Shown here: positions 34,195 to 42,464 of the stretch, piece by piece | Position numbering within the stretch: position 1 is the first letter of the stretch | How the letters are laid out: each line of letters opens with the position of its first letter | Assembly (NCBI GenBank): GCA_015075305.1 | Contig: JABTUS010000003.1 | Location: forward strand, 186,001 to 250,000 | Direction of reading: 5' to 3' | DNA from: Opitutaceae bacterium | Lineage (GTDB): Bacteria; Verrucomicrobiota; Verrucomicrobiia; Opitutales; Opitutaceae | Length of the DNA stretch: 64,000 bases | Position numbers and translations under genes: made by a program | Notes under the pieces: generated by a model | Seen by the model: only the letters and a program-made list of their open reading frames with translations | What the model was told of the DNA's origin: nothing | Database searches by the model: none

Positions 34195-34956
34195 ATGCGC
34201 ACTCCCGATTTCATGAAGTCTCCTCGCTCCGCATTCACAGCCACCCTCCTTGCCATCGTCACCCTGCTTCTCCCTGTGCGCACGTTCGCCGAGGCGGCGC
34301 CCGAGTCTGGTGCCGCGGACGAATTGCGCGCGCGGTTGCTTTCCGAAATCGCACAGGAACTCTCCGCCCATTTCAACGCCGAGGGGGAATTGCAGCTCGA
34401 GGTGATGCGTCCGTGGCTGCCGGTCAAGGGACCGGCCGAAGCTGCGTCAGGGGTGACGGCCAGGCTGGCGGAATTTCCCACTGCGCTCGCTTCCACGCTC
34501 CTGCTGCGCGTGCGGGTGATCGAGGCATCTCAGGAACCCCGTGAGGAAACGGTCCTCTGCCGGGCCCAACTCTGGCGCGATGCCTGGGTCGTGCAGACCC
34601 CGGCCGATCGCGGCGCGGCCTTCGACCCAACCCAGTGCGACGCGCGCCGCATCGATGCGTTGCGCGAGCGCGATGCCATTCCGGCCTCCTTTGTCAATTC
34701 GAGCGACTGGTCCTACCTGCGTCCCGTTCCCGCCGGCAGACTGCTGACCTGGCGCGACCTTTCCCGCCGTGCGCTGGTCCGCAAGGGGCAGGTGATCGAC
34801 GTGAGCGCGCTCGACGGCTCGCTGCATGTCAGCCTGAAGGCGCTCGCCATGCAGGACGGCGGAAAGGGCGAAACCGTTCGTGTGCGCAACCTCGAGTCGC
34901 GCCGTGAATTTGCCGCGCTTGTTGTTGGTGAAAACCGCGCACAGGTCCGCTTCTAG
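34195..34956 (+). CDS. flgA: Flagellar P-ring assembly chaperone FlgA
   Basis: 253 residues from ATG 34195, though ATG 34213 (MKSPRSAFTATLLAIVTLLL) gives a cleaner signal peptide (cleavage near TFAEA). The C-terminal SAF/chaperone domain (about 170-253) has WSYLRPVPAGRLLTWRDLSRR, VRKGQVIDVSALDGSLHVS and VRVRNLESRREFAALV. It is exported to the periplasm to assist FlgI assembly around the rod. Confidence 0.92.
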   Translation: MRTPDFMKSPRSAFTATLLAIVTLLLPVRTFAEAAPESGAADELRARLLSEIAQELSAHFNAEGELQLEVMRPWLPVKGPAEAASGVTARLAEFPTALASTLLLRVRVIEASQEPREETVLCRAQLWRDAWVVQTPADRGAAFDPTQCDARRIDALRERDAIPASFVNSSDWSYLRPVPAGRLLTWRDLSRRALVRKGQVIDVSALDGSLHVSLKALAMQDGGKGETVRVRNLESRREFAALVVGENRAQVRF

Positions 34957-34967
34957 GAGCCATCCTC

Positions 34968-35585
34968 ATGCTTCACTTCCTTCTCACCCTCTTGCTTCTC
35001 GCAGCGACCGCCCTGACCGCCGCGGCGGACTCCCTCTGGACCGCCGCAGGCAGCGGCGAACGGTCGATGTACTCCGACCGCAAGGCGTCCCGCGTGGGCG
35101 ACATTCTCACCGTCATAGTCCAGGAGTCGGCGGCGACCCAGTCTTCGCAGAGCAAGAAGACCAATTCCTCCGCGAGCGTGGATGCCAGCGTCGACCAGTT
35201 CCTCTTTCCGGCGAACATCAGCCGCTTCGGCACGCACAAGGGTGCGCTTCCGGCGATCAAGCTCGGGGGCGGCAATGACTTCAAAGGGGGGGGCGAGGTC
35301 AACAATACGCAGAGCCTCAATGCGCGCGCGGCCGTCATGGTCACGGACGTGCTTCCCAATGGGAACCTCGTCATCGAGGGTGTTCGCCGGGTCGTTTCAG
35401 CCGGCGAGACCCAGCACGTGGTGCTTCACGGAGTCGTTCGCGTCGACGATGTCTCCAGCATGAACACCGTGTTCTCCAGCAATATTGCGGATGCGAAGGT
35501 GGAGTTCATCAATGAGGGCAGCCTGACCGATGCGCAGAAGAAGGGATGGCTGGCGAAACTGTACGAGAAGCTGCGTCCGTATTGA
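34968..35585 (+). CDS. flgH: Flagellar L-ring protein FlgH without lipobox cysteine
   Basis: 205 residues. FlgH family blocks are SLWTAAGSGERSMYSDRKAS, RVGDILTVIVQESAATQSS, and the C-terminal GVVRVDDVSSMNTVFSSNIADAKVEF (split as VVRVDDVSS and NTVFSSNIADAKV). FlgH normally is an outer-membrane lipoprotein with an L-A-G-C lipobox. Here the N-terminal signal (LLTLLLLAATALTAAA) ends in an Ala-X-Ala-type site and has no Cys, so the protein cannot be lipidated at that place. Its start lies 11 bp after flgA. Confidence 0.93.
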   Translation: MLHFLLTLLLLAATALTAAADSLWTAAGSGERSMYSDRKASRVGDILTVIVQESAATQSSQSKKTNSSASVDASVDQFLFPANISRFGTHKGALPAIKLGGGNDFKGGGEVNNTQSLNARAAVMVTDVLPNGNLVIEGVRRVVSAGETQHVVLHGVVRVDDVSSMNTVFSSNIADAKVEFINEGSLTDAQKKGWLAKLYEKLRPY

Positions 35586-35668
35586 AAACGCCCGTTCTGA
35601 AAATCCTTTCCATGCCGCGCCTGACTACACTTTCCTGCCGCATCATCCGGATGACACCGCGCAAATCT

Positions 35669-35693
35669 GGTCACGACGAAGCGTGCCCCTCCA
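35669..35693 (+). repeat. Fragment of the composite repeat in the flgH-flgI junction
   Basis: 25 bases starting GGTCACGACGAAGCGTGC and ending CCCTCCA equal one arm of the inverted pair present in the four large repeats. It lies in the short gap after flgH, within the region some annotators would read as the flgI N-terminus. Confidence 0.85.
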
Positions 35694-35722
35694 TTTGGTA
35701 TTTGGCGGGCAAGTTGCGTTCG

Positions 35723-36835
35723 GTGGTCAGTTGGCGGTTCGCGGCCGGGTGGCTTGCGGTGCTTGTATTGGCGACGGCTGCCGCTCCGCTTCACGCGTCG
35801 CGCGTCAAGGACCTGACGCTGGTCAATGGCGGACGCGAAAACCAGCTCGTCGGCTACGGACTCGTCGTCGGCCTTGCGGGCGACGGCGATTCCAACTCGC
35901 AGGCCACGCTTCGGGCGATCGGGAACTCGATGCAGCGGTTTGGAATCACCGTGGATTCAAACCAGATCAAGGCGAAGAATGTTGCCGCGGTCATGGTCAC
36001 CGCTGACATCAGCGCCTTCCTGAAAAACGGATCGCGCATCGATGTGACGGTGGCGTCCATGGGCGATGCCAAGACTCTCCAGGGAGGCGTGCTTCTCCAG
36101 ACACCGCTGCTTGGCGCCGACGGGCGCGCCTACGCCGTTGCCCAGGGCGCTGTTGCCATCGGAGGTTTTCTCGGAGGCTCCGGCGGGGCCGGCGGAGCGA
36201 CGGTTCAGAAGAACCACCCCACGGTCGGACTCATCAGCAACGGTGCGATCGTCGAACGGGAGATTCCCGCGAAATTTGTCACGGATGGATCCGTTTCCCT
36301 GCAACTGCACAATCCCGACTTCACCTCGGCGGCCCGCATGGCCGACGCGATCAACGAAGTTTTCCGGGGCGCAGCCTCCGCGGTCGATGCCGCCAGCGTT
36401 TCCGTTCAGCTTCCTGAAATCTACCGCGGCCGTGAGGTCGCCTTTCTCGCCGATCTCGGCCAGATCCAGGTCGTGCCTGACACAATGGCCCGCGTCGTGA
36501 TCAACGAACGCACCGGCACGATCGTCGCGACGTCCTCCGTCCGCATTTCGCAGGTCGCGATCAGCCTGGGCTCACTCACCATCACCGTCGCCTCGAATCT
36601 CGGCGTGTCGCAGCCGAATTCATTCAACAACTCGGGGGAGACCGTGGTCGTCCCGAGCACCCAGACCGATGTCGACGAGCACAAGGGCAGCTTCACCATC
36701 GTGAACGAGGCGCCCTCCATCGAGCGCCTCGCCTCCGCCTTGAACGCCCTCGGTGTTTCCACCCGTGAGATGATGGCGATTTTCCAGACACTCAAGCGCT
36801 CCGGCGCGCTGCAGGCGGAACTCGTGATCAACTGA
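35723..36835 (+). CDS. flgI: Flagellar P-ring protein FlgI
   Basis: 370 residues from GTG 35723, which yields a typical signal peptide (WRFAAGWLAVLVLATAAAPLHA) and the usual FlgI length. In-frame ATGs at 35612 and 35651 would add residues translated from a repeat fragment, so they are less likely; TTG 35714 is also possible. FlgI blocks: RVKDLTLVNGGRENQLVGYG then LVVGLAGDGD, KNVAAVMVTADI, and the C-terminal PSIERLASALNALGVSTREM. It is secreted to the periplasm and forms the P ring around the rod. Confidence 0.93.
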   Translation: MVSWRFAAGWLAVLVLATAAAPLHASRVKDLTLVNGGRENQLVGYGLVVGLAGDGDSNSQATLRAIGNSMQRFGITVDSNQIKAKNVAAVMVTADISAFLKNGSRIDVTVASMGDAKTLQGGVLLQTPLLGADGRAYAVAQGAVAIGGFLGGSGGAGGATVQKNHPTVGLISNGAIVEREIPAKFVTDGSVSLQLHNPDFTSAARMADAINEVFRGAASAVDAASVSVQLPEIYRGREVAFLADLGQIQVVPDTMARVVINERTGTIVATSSVRISQVAISLGSLTITVASNLGVSQPNSFNNSGETVVVPSTQTDVDEHKGSFTIVNEAPSIERLASALNALGVSTREMMAIFQTLKRSGALQAELVIN

Positions 36836-36857
36836 CCACAGGGCCCGCGCGAAAACC

Positions 36858-37286
36858 ATGAGCATTTCTCCGATCTCCCCTCTTGCCAGCGGCGCCTGGA
36901 ACAAGGTTCTCGATGCCACGGGACCGGATTCCACCGCGGCGGCGAAAGAGAAGCCGGCGGGATCCGCGGCATCCGCGAAGGACGTCAAGCACGCGGCCTC
37001 GCAGTTTGAAGCCATCATCCTCCGGCAACTGCTTGCGCCGACAATCGAGCCGCTGATGAGCGGCGGACTTGGCGGATCGAGCGCCGGTGGCGGTGGTGGC
37101 GGAGTCTATGGCTACATGCTCACCGACGTCCTGGCGGATTCGCTCAGCAAGGGCGGCGGCCTGGGACTTTCGCAGATGCTTGTGCGTCAATTCACCCCCC
37201 GGGGAAAACCCGTGCAGGAAATCTCCACTCAATCGGCGGCCACGGTCCCGTCTGCGGACAAGAACAATCCACCTTCCGTTTCCTAA
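36858..37286 (+). CDS. flgJ: Rod-binding protein FlgJ, N-terminal domain only
   Basis: 142 residues. The rod-capping domain is recognisable at about 40-115: VKHAASQFEAIILRQLLAPT, then a Gly-rich insert (SSAGGGGGGVYGYMLTDVLAD) and GGGLGLSQMLVRQF. The C-terminal muramidase domain of enterobacterial FlgJ is absent, as in many phyla, so another hydrolase must open the peptidoglycan. It follows flgI by 22 bp. Confidence 0.88.
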   Translation: MSISPISPLASGAWNKVLDATGPDSTAAAKEKPAGSAASAKDVKHAASQFEAIILRQLLAPTIEPLMSGGLGGSSAGGGGGGVYGYMLTDVLADSLSKGGGLGLSQMLVRQFTPRGKPVQEISTQSAATVPSADKNNPPSVS

Positions 37287-37298
37287 ACTTTGCTCACC

Positions 37299-37790
37299 AT
37301 GTCTTCTTCCTGGCAACCCATCGCCGAACACCTGCGGAACGAACTGCAGGGCTATGGCGGACTGCTCGCACTTTTCGATGAGCAGCAGGCGCAGCTTCTC
37401 CGGCGCAATCCGGACGCCGTGCTCGAACTCTCCGGCACGATCGAGGCGCAGGCCCGCGCCACCGCGGAGCAGCGGCTGCAGCGAGAGATGGCCGTCCGCG
37501 AACTCGCGGAAAGCCGCGGCTATCCCTCGGACACGCCGCTGCGCGAACTGCTTCCCCTCTTTCCCGCCGACGTGCAGCCGATGCTCGACGCCCTGGCTGA
37601 TGAGATCAACCACCTGATCCACCGCGTGCGTCGTGGAGCGCGTCAGAACCAGCTTCTTCTCGCGAAAGCGGTGGAGATGCGGCAGCAGATGCTCTCGACA
37701 CTGCGGCCGGCGGCCTTCGTGAAGACGTATTCCCCGCGAGGGGAGGTCAGCATTTCAACGAGCGACGCCGCCTGGCAGGCCGCCGGCTAA
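37299..37790 (+). CDS. flgN: FlgN-type export chaperone for FlgK/FlgL
   Basis: 163 residues from ATG 37299. It is almost fully helical with heptad-like Leu spacing (HLRNELQGYGGLLALFDEQQ, LIHRVRRGARQNQLLLAKAV) and a C-terminal segment ending in TYSPRGE, as in FlgN proteins. Position directly before flgK and flgL is diagnostic. It is a cytoplasmic chaperone that holds hook-associated proteins for export. Confidence 0.83.
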   Translation: MSSSWQPIAEHLRNELQGYGGLLALFDEQQAQLLRRNPDAVLELSGTIEAQARATAEQRLQREMAVRELAESRGYPSDTPLRELLPLFPADVQPMLDALADEINHLIHRVRRGARQNQLLLAKAVEMRQQMLSTLRPAAFVKTYSPRGEVSISTSDAAWQAAG

Positions 37791-37859
37791 ACTCGTAGAT
37801 TCAGGGACGACTCCTCCCTGCGATTTCGCGCGCAAACAGCAACCCACGATCCAATCCTC

Positions 37860-39284
37860 ATGTCCGGACTCCTCGGCAGCCTGCAGATCAGCGTCAAAGC
37901 CCTCAATGCGCATTCGCGCGCCATTGACACGGCGGGCCGGAATCTGGCGAACGTCAACAATCCCAACTATGCGCGCCAGCGCGTGGTGATGGGGGACCGT
38001 GGGACCGTTATGACCCCGATGGGACCGCAGTCGCTGGGCATCGAGGCCCGCTACCTCGAACACCTCCGCGACCGCCTGCTCGACCAGCAGACCGCGCGCG
38101 AGATTTCGATGACATCCCTGCTCAAGGCGCAGCAGTCGGGATACGAACGCGCCCAGGCCTCCCTCGGCCAGTCAATCAGCCGCGCGCAGGATTCCGCCTC
38201 CGTCAATTCATCGAGCGGCGGACATGGCATCTCGGAGTCGATCACCGATTTCTTCAATGCATTCCAGAGTTTCGCCGCGCGTCCGACAGACATGGGCGAG
38301 CGCCAGACGCTGGTCCAAAAGGCGGGCATTCTGGCGGAGCGTTTTCAGGTGACGGATGAGCGCCTCGCACAACTGCAGGGCGACCTGACGAGCCAGATCG
38401 ACGAGGATGTTGCCGGCGTCAACAGGATCCTGGCATCAATCGCCCAGTTGAACGGCGAGATTGGCAGCCTGGAGATCAATCATCCGGCTGCGGCGGTGGA
38501 CCTGCGCGACAAGCGCCAGGCGCTGCTGGAGGAACTCGCAACCAAGATGTCGTTCGAGACCCGTCCGTCGGCCAACTCACCCGGCCAGATCGAAGTTTAC
38601 ACGAAGGACGGCGTGGGCGGGGACATCCAACTGGTGAATCGCGCAGTTGTCTACGGCACCGTGACGTTCTCCGGATCGACGCTGACCGCCGGAGCCACAC
38701 CGACGGCGGTGGCGCTGACCGGCGGCTCGATCATGGGTGCGCGCGATGTGCGCGACGTTGCGGTTCAGGATCTGCGCAACCAGATCGATGCGCTCGCCAA
38801 CCAGTTCGTGACTTCGGTCAACGCGGCGTACAATCCGACGAACTCCACCGGCAACTTCTTTCTGGCGAGCGGCACGACGGCCGGGACCATGGCGGTCGAT
38901 CCGGGCGTGACGGCGGTGACGCTCAAGGCGTCGGACGGCGGTGCGGCTGGCGACAATTCGATCGCGCTGGCGGTTGCCGCGCTGGCGAGCCGCTCGTTTT
39001 CGGTGTCGGGTGGCGATGCCATCGATGGCACGTTCACGCAGTATTTTGCCAAATCCGTGACGAGCCTCGGGCAGGGGCTCTCCGGGATCAATTCGCGCCT
39101 CGAGGACCAGCAGAACGTCGAGGCGATGGTGCGCAGCCAGCGCGACGCGATAAGCGGCGTTTCGATGGATGAGGAGATGGCGGATCTGTTGAAGTACCAG
39201 CGCTCCTACCAGGCGTCGTCGCGCGTGATCACCGTGATTGACGATCTGCTCGACACCCTGATCAACCGCACCGGCCTGACCTGA
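37860..39284 (+). CDS. flgK: Hook-associated protein 1 FlgK
   Basis: 474 residues. The N-terminal D0 part has LNAHSRAIDTAGRNLANVNN then PNYARQRVVM; FlgK-specific regions include YLEHLRDRLLDQQ and ISESITDFFNAFQSFAARP. The C-terminus ends MDEEMADLLKYQRSYQASSR, the D0 partner helix. It forms the hook-filament junction with FlgL. Confidence 0.95.
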   Translation: MSGLLGSLQISVKALNAHSRAIDTAGRNLANVNNPNYARQRVVMGDRGTVMTPMGPQSLGIEARYLEHLRDRLLDQQTAREISMTSLLKAQQSGYERAQASLGQSISRAQDSASVNSSSGGHGISESITDFFNAFQSFAARPTDMGERQTLVQKAGILAERFQVTDERLAQLQGDLTSQIDEDVAGVNRILASIAQLNGEIGSLEINHPAAAVDLRDKRQALLEELATKMSFETRPSANSPGQIEVYTKDGVGGDIQLVNRAVVYGTVTFSGSTLTAGATPTAVALTGGSIMGARDVRDVAVQDLRNQIDALANQFVTSVNAAYNPTNSTGNFFLASGTTAGTMAVDPGVTAVTLKASDGGAAGDNSIALAVAALASRSFSVSGGDAIDGTFTQYFAKSVTSLGQGLSGINSRLEDQQNVEAMVRSQRDAISGVSMDEEMADLLKYQRSYQASSRVITVIDDLLDTLINRTGLT

Positions 39285-39317
39285 TTTTCCAACTGACTTC
39301 GCTTCAACTTTCATCCC

Positions 39318-40214
39318 ATGCGCGTGCCCACCAACAGTTCCGCCGAGGCGGTCATTGCCCAGATTCAAAAGCTGTCGGCCAGACAGTCGCATCTTCAGAC
39401 GCAACTGGCCACGAATCAGCGCATCTTTCTGCCCAGTGACGACGCGCCGGCTGCGGGACGCGTGCTGAACATGGAGCATGAGCGCGGCCAGCTCACGCAG
39501 TTCACGAAGAATGCGGGCACGGCGCTGGAGATTTCCCAGGCGTCGTTCGCGGGGCTCAAGGGGCTGAAGAACATTTCCGACCGCGCCGGAGAAATCGCCA
39601 CGCTCGGCACCGGCACGGCCAGTCCGGACGCGCTGCGCGCCTACGCGGCGGAGGTTGACCAGCTCATTGAGCAGACCCTTCAGACCGGCAATTCCAGATT
39701 CCGAAACGACTACCTTTTCGCCGGCACGGCTGTCGACACCGAGCCCTTCACGGTGACGCGCAATGGCGCCGGTCAGATCACGGCGGCGGCCTATGCGGGA
39801 AACACCGGCCAGATGTCGGTGCCGTTGTCCGAGACAACCACGGTCCAGCCCGGCACGGATTCCACGGCCAATCTTGGCATACGCGACATGATCAACCGCC
39901 TGGTCACGCTGCGCGACGCGCTGGCGAGTGGAAACACGGCGGCGGTGACCGCGGCGCGGCCGGCGCTTGAGCAGACCGAGGATGTGCTGGTCAATTCCCT
40001 GAGCGGGCATGGTGCGGTTGAACTTCGCATTGAGATCAGTCAGGCGCAGCAGAAGGCGCGCCTCGACAACCTTGAAGGCCTGGTTTCGGACGAGGTGGAC
40101 GCGGACATTCCTGAGACGGTTGTCCGCCTGAGCCAGGCGTCGACCGCCTATGAGGCGGCGTTGTCATCGGCGACAAAGATCCTCCAGATGTCGCTGCTCG
40201 ATTATCTCCGTTAG
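39318..40214 (+). CDS. flgL: Hook-associated protein 3 FlgL
   Basis: 298 residues, flagellin-like. The N-terminal coil is IQKLSARQSHLQTQLATNQR with FLPSDDAPAAGRVL, and the C-terminal coil is VVRLSQASTAYEAALSSATK then ILQMSLLDYL. The central domain is short. It connects FlgK to the filament. The leader is C/T-rich (cttcaactttcatccc). Confidence 0.94.
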   Translation: MRVPTNSSAEAVIAQIQKLSARQSHLQTQLATNQRIFLPSDDAPAAGRVLNMEHERGQLTQFTKNAGTALEISQASFAGLKGLKNISDRAGEIATLGTGTASPDALRAYAAEVDQLIEQTLQTGNSRFRNDYLFAGTAVDTEPFTVTRNGAGQITAAAYAGNTGQMSVPLSETTTVQPGTDSTANLGIRDMINRLVTLRDALASGNTAAVTAARPALEQTEDVLVNSLSGHGAVELRIEISQAQQKARLDNLEGLVSDEVDADIPETVVRLSQASTAYEAALSSATKILQMSLLDYLR

Positions 40215-40269
40215 AATCCTCCATTCTCCCACTCGACCAAACGACCGATATCGTTTCTTCTCACGAATC

Positions 40270-40698
40270 ATGAAAGTCAGCACCGAAGCACCCCCGCTTC
40301 CTGAATCACCCCCGCAGCAGGTCCGGCTCCCGGAAGGGCTGGTGGGATTTCCTGATCACACGGGATTTGAGCTGCTCTACAATCCCGAGCAACTGCCGTT
40401 CCGCTGGATGCGTCTGCTGGGAGGGGCGTCGGTTGACTTTGTGGTGATCGAGCCGGTGGGAGTGATCGCTGACTATGAGATCGAATTGTTCGATGAGGAC
40501 GCGTCTTTCCTGGGCATCACCAACGCGTCGGATGCGCTCATTCTCAACATCGTCACGGTCAGCCGCTCCACACCGCCGACCGCGACCGTGAATCTTGTCG
40601 GCCCGGTCGTCGTCAACCGCCGCACGGGTGTCGCCAAGCAGGTCGTGATCGCCAATCACGGCCGCTACAGTGCGCGCCACCCGCTCGTAACCGCCTGA
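40270..40698 (+). CDS. fliW: Flagellar assembly factor FliW
   Basis: 142 residues from ATG 40270. FliW fold features: [54 protein letters not shown] and [15 protein letters not shown]. FliW binds CsrA allosterically and is titrated by flagellin, giving a homeostatic loop. The adjacent csrA and flagellin genes fit that three-node switch. Confidence 0.96.
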   Translation: MKVSTEAPPLPESPPQQVRLPEGLVGFPDHTGFELLYNPEQLPFRWMRLLGGASVDFVVIEPVGVIADYEIELFDEDASFLGITNASDALILNIVTVSRSTPPTATVNLVGPVVVNRRTGVAKQVVIANHGRYSARHPLVTA

Positions 40699-40714
40699 TC
40701 AACGCCGTTCACCC

Positions 40715-40975
40715 ATGCTAGTCCTGACACGTCGAGTGAACGAAGCCATCGTGATCGGTGGCAACATTGAGATCCGCATCACCCGGATCGATGGCGACAC
40801 CGTGAAGATCGGCATCGACGCTCCGCGCGAGGTGCCGATTTTCCGCAAGGAAGTCCTGACGGAAATCGCGGCGACGAACAAGGCCGCGGCCGTTGCGTCC
40901 GCGGCGTCCTCGCTGCCGAAACTTGCCCTGCCCAAGCTGCCGCCAATTGCGCCGAAGCCCCCGACAACGGCCTGA
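40715..40975 (+). CDS. csrA: Carbon storage/translation regulator CsrA with extended tail
   Basis: 86 residues. The canonical core is [20 protein letters not shown] then [19 protein letters not shown], with RNA-binding residues in the first strand and the VPIFRKEV helix start. About 25 extra residues form an Ala/Pro-rich C-terminal tail ([18 protein letters not shown]), longer than usual. It presumably represses flagellin translation and is sequestered by FliW. It is 16 bp after fliW. Confidence 0.96.
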   Translation: MLVLTRRVNEAIVIGGNIEIRITRIDGDTVKIGIDAPREVPIFRKEVLTEIAATNKAAAVASAASSLPKLALPKLPPIAPKPPTTA

Positions 40976-41050
40976 GCCGAAGCACTGGAAGCCCCGGAAC
41001 AACGGTTCACCAACCCTTCATTCTCTCTCCCCTTTTTCTCCAACCCATCG

Positions 41051-41926
41051 ATGAGCAGCACCTCGTTCAGCATCACGTCGAATGTCCTGGCCCAGGGTCT
41101 TGGCCGCACCCAGGAATTTCTCGGCAGGTCCATTTCACGGCTCGGATCCGGAAGCCGCATCCTGAACCCGTCCGACGATCCGCCGGGCGTGGGTATTGTG
41201 GCGAAGCTGGACGGGCAGACGCGGCGCAATGGCGCGGCGCTGACGAATGTGCAGAACGCCATTTCCCACGTGCAGACGGCGGACGGCATGCTGGCGAAGA
41301 TCGGCTCGTCGCTGACCCGACTTTCTGAACTGGCGACGCGTGCGCGGGACCCGATACAGAGTCCGGCCGACATCGCGCTTTACCAGGAGGAATTCAAGAC
41401 GCTGCTTCAGCAGGTGCGCGACACCGTTGGCGGCACGACGGCGCAGATTGGCGGCACGGCGGATGTCACCGATCCCATCGGAGTTTTTAATGGCCGCCAG
41501 TTGTTTGGTCCCGATGGCGGCATGAGCCTGCATGTCGGCGCGCATGCGGACGAAGTGGTCGCAATGGCGCCGAACAATCTCCGCGTTGGATCGCTGGCCT
41601 CTGTGATCACGCAGGATGGCTCCGGAAACTTCCTTTTGTCGGTCAGCGACCCCAATGCGGCGGCGTCACTGGACAGCGCGCTCGACGCGGTGTCCGCGGA
41701 GCGCGCCAAGATCGGAGCGGTGCAGAGCCGTCTTGAGATTCTCGGTCAGACTCTGACGGTTGAAGGGGAGAACCTCGGCGCGGCGGTGTCGCGCATCCGC
41801 GATGCGGATGTGGCGAGTGAGACGACGCAGATGACCAAGTTGAAGCTCCTCAACGAAACCTCTACCGCCATGCTCACCCAGGCCAACCAGTCCCCGCGCA
41901 GCGTGCTGCGGCTGCTGGAGGAGTGA
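41051..41926 (+). CDS. fliC: Flagellin
   Basis: 291 residues, a minimal flagellin. N-terminal D0/D1: RTQEFLGRSISRLGSGSRIL then NPSDDPPGVGIVAKL and NVQNAISHVQTADGMLAKIG. C-terminal D1/D0: EILGQTLTVEGENLGAAVSR then IRDADVASETTQMTKL and SPRSVLRLLEE. The central variable domain is only about 60-90 residues. The 5' region after csrA carries two GGA triplets (40987-40989, 40996-40998) that CsrA could bind, though they are 50-60 bases before the ATG. No sigma-28 consensus promoter was recognised and no Shine-Dalgarno precedes the start. Confidence 0.95.
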   Translation: MSSTSFSITSNVLAQGLGRTQEFLGRSISRLGSGSRILNPSDDPPGVGIVAKLDGQTRRNGAALTNVQNAISHVQTADGMLAKIGSSLTRLSELATRARDPIQSPADIALYQEEFKTLLQQVRDTVGGTTAQIGGTADVTDPIGVFNGRQLFGPDGGMSLHVGAHADEVVAMAPNNLRVGSLASVITQDGSGNFLLSVSDPNAAASLDSALDAVSAERAKIGAVQSRLEILGQTLTVEGENLGAAVSRIRDADVASETTQMTKLKLLNETSTAMLTQANQSPRSVLRLLEE

Positions 41927-42012
41927 GTGGGGTGGGGACGGGTATCCGCGAGAGTAGGTTGGGCTGAATTAACCCGCTTGCGGCGGTTACTCCCTTGAAT
42001 CATTGTCCTCCC

Positions 42013-42210
42013 ATGCAAGTCGAAGTCGAAAAAGAGGCCGATGGACGATGGATTGCCGAAGTCCCGTCGCTGCCGGGAGCGATGGCCTATGGGGTGACGA
42101 AGCAGGAAGCGGTTGCGAAGGTCACGGCCCTTGTGCTTCGAGTTCTTGCCGACAAGATTGAGCACGGGGAAGAAGCTCCGGAACTCGACCGCGTTTTCAC
42201 TGTCGCGTGA
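42013..42210 (+). CDS. hicB: HicB-family antitoxin
   Basis: 65 residues from ATG 42013. It is a short HicB partial-RNase-H-like fold: MQVEVEKEADGRWIAEVPSL then PGAMAYGVTKQEAVAKVTAL. It lacks the C-terminal HTH/RHH of long HicB proteins. It precedes the toxin with overlapping codons (TGATG), the less common antitoxin-first order. It sits between flagellin and the glycan operon. Confidence 0.88.
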   Translation: MQVEVEKEADGRWIAEVPSLPGAMAYGVTKQEAVAKVTALVLRVLADKIEHGEEAPELDRVFTVA

Positions 42211-42422
42211 TGAGTGCCTGGGGCGCTCGAAAGGCTAGAGTTGTCCTCGTGGCGCTTTTCCGCATCGGGTGGCGACTCAAGCGGCAGAGTGGTTCGCATC
42301 GAGTCCTGGAAAGACTCGGCTGGGCGGATGTGATTTTCGCATTTCACGACGGTGAAGAGATCGGCCCGCGGATGCTTGCACGGATCGCACGCAATACTGG
42401 ATTGCGGCCCGATGATCTCTGA
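42210..42422 (+). CDS. hicA: HicA-family mRNA interferase toxin
   Basis: 70 residues. A dsRBD-like fold with the catalytic His in RQSGSHRVLER. The C-terminal part (EIGPRMLARIARNTGLRPDD) is typical of HicA. HicA cleaves mRNA when HicB is lost. The A of the ATG is the last base of the hicB stop codon, so the pair is co-translated. Confidence 0.88.
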   Translation: MSAWGARKARVVLVALFRIGWRLKRQSGSHRVLERLGWADVIFAFHDGEEIGPRMLARIARNTGLRPDDL

Positions 42423-42464
42423 AACGCACATCGCGGAGCATTTCAACACGGCCAAACTGTCTGC

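Noticed and set aside
40976-41050. Sigma-28 promoter upstream of flagellin
   Set aside because: No TAAA-N15-GCCGATAA-like sequence could be found in this stretch, although fliA is present in the cluster.
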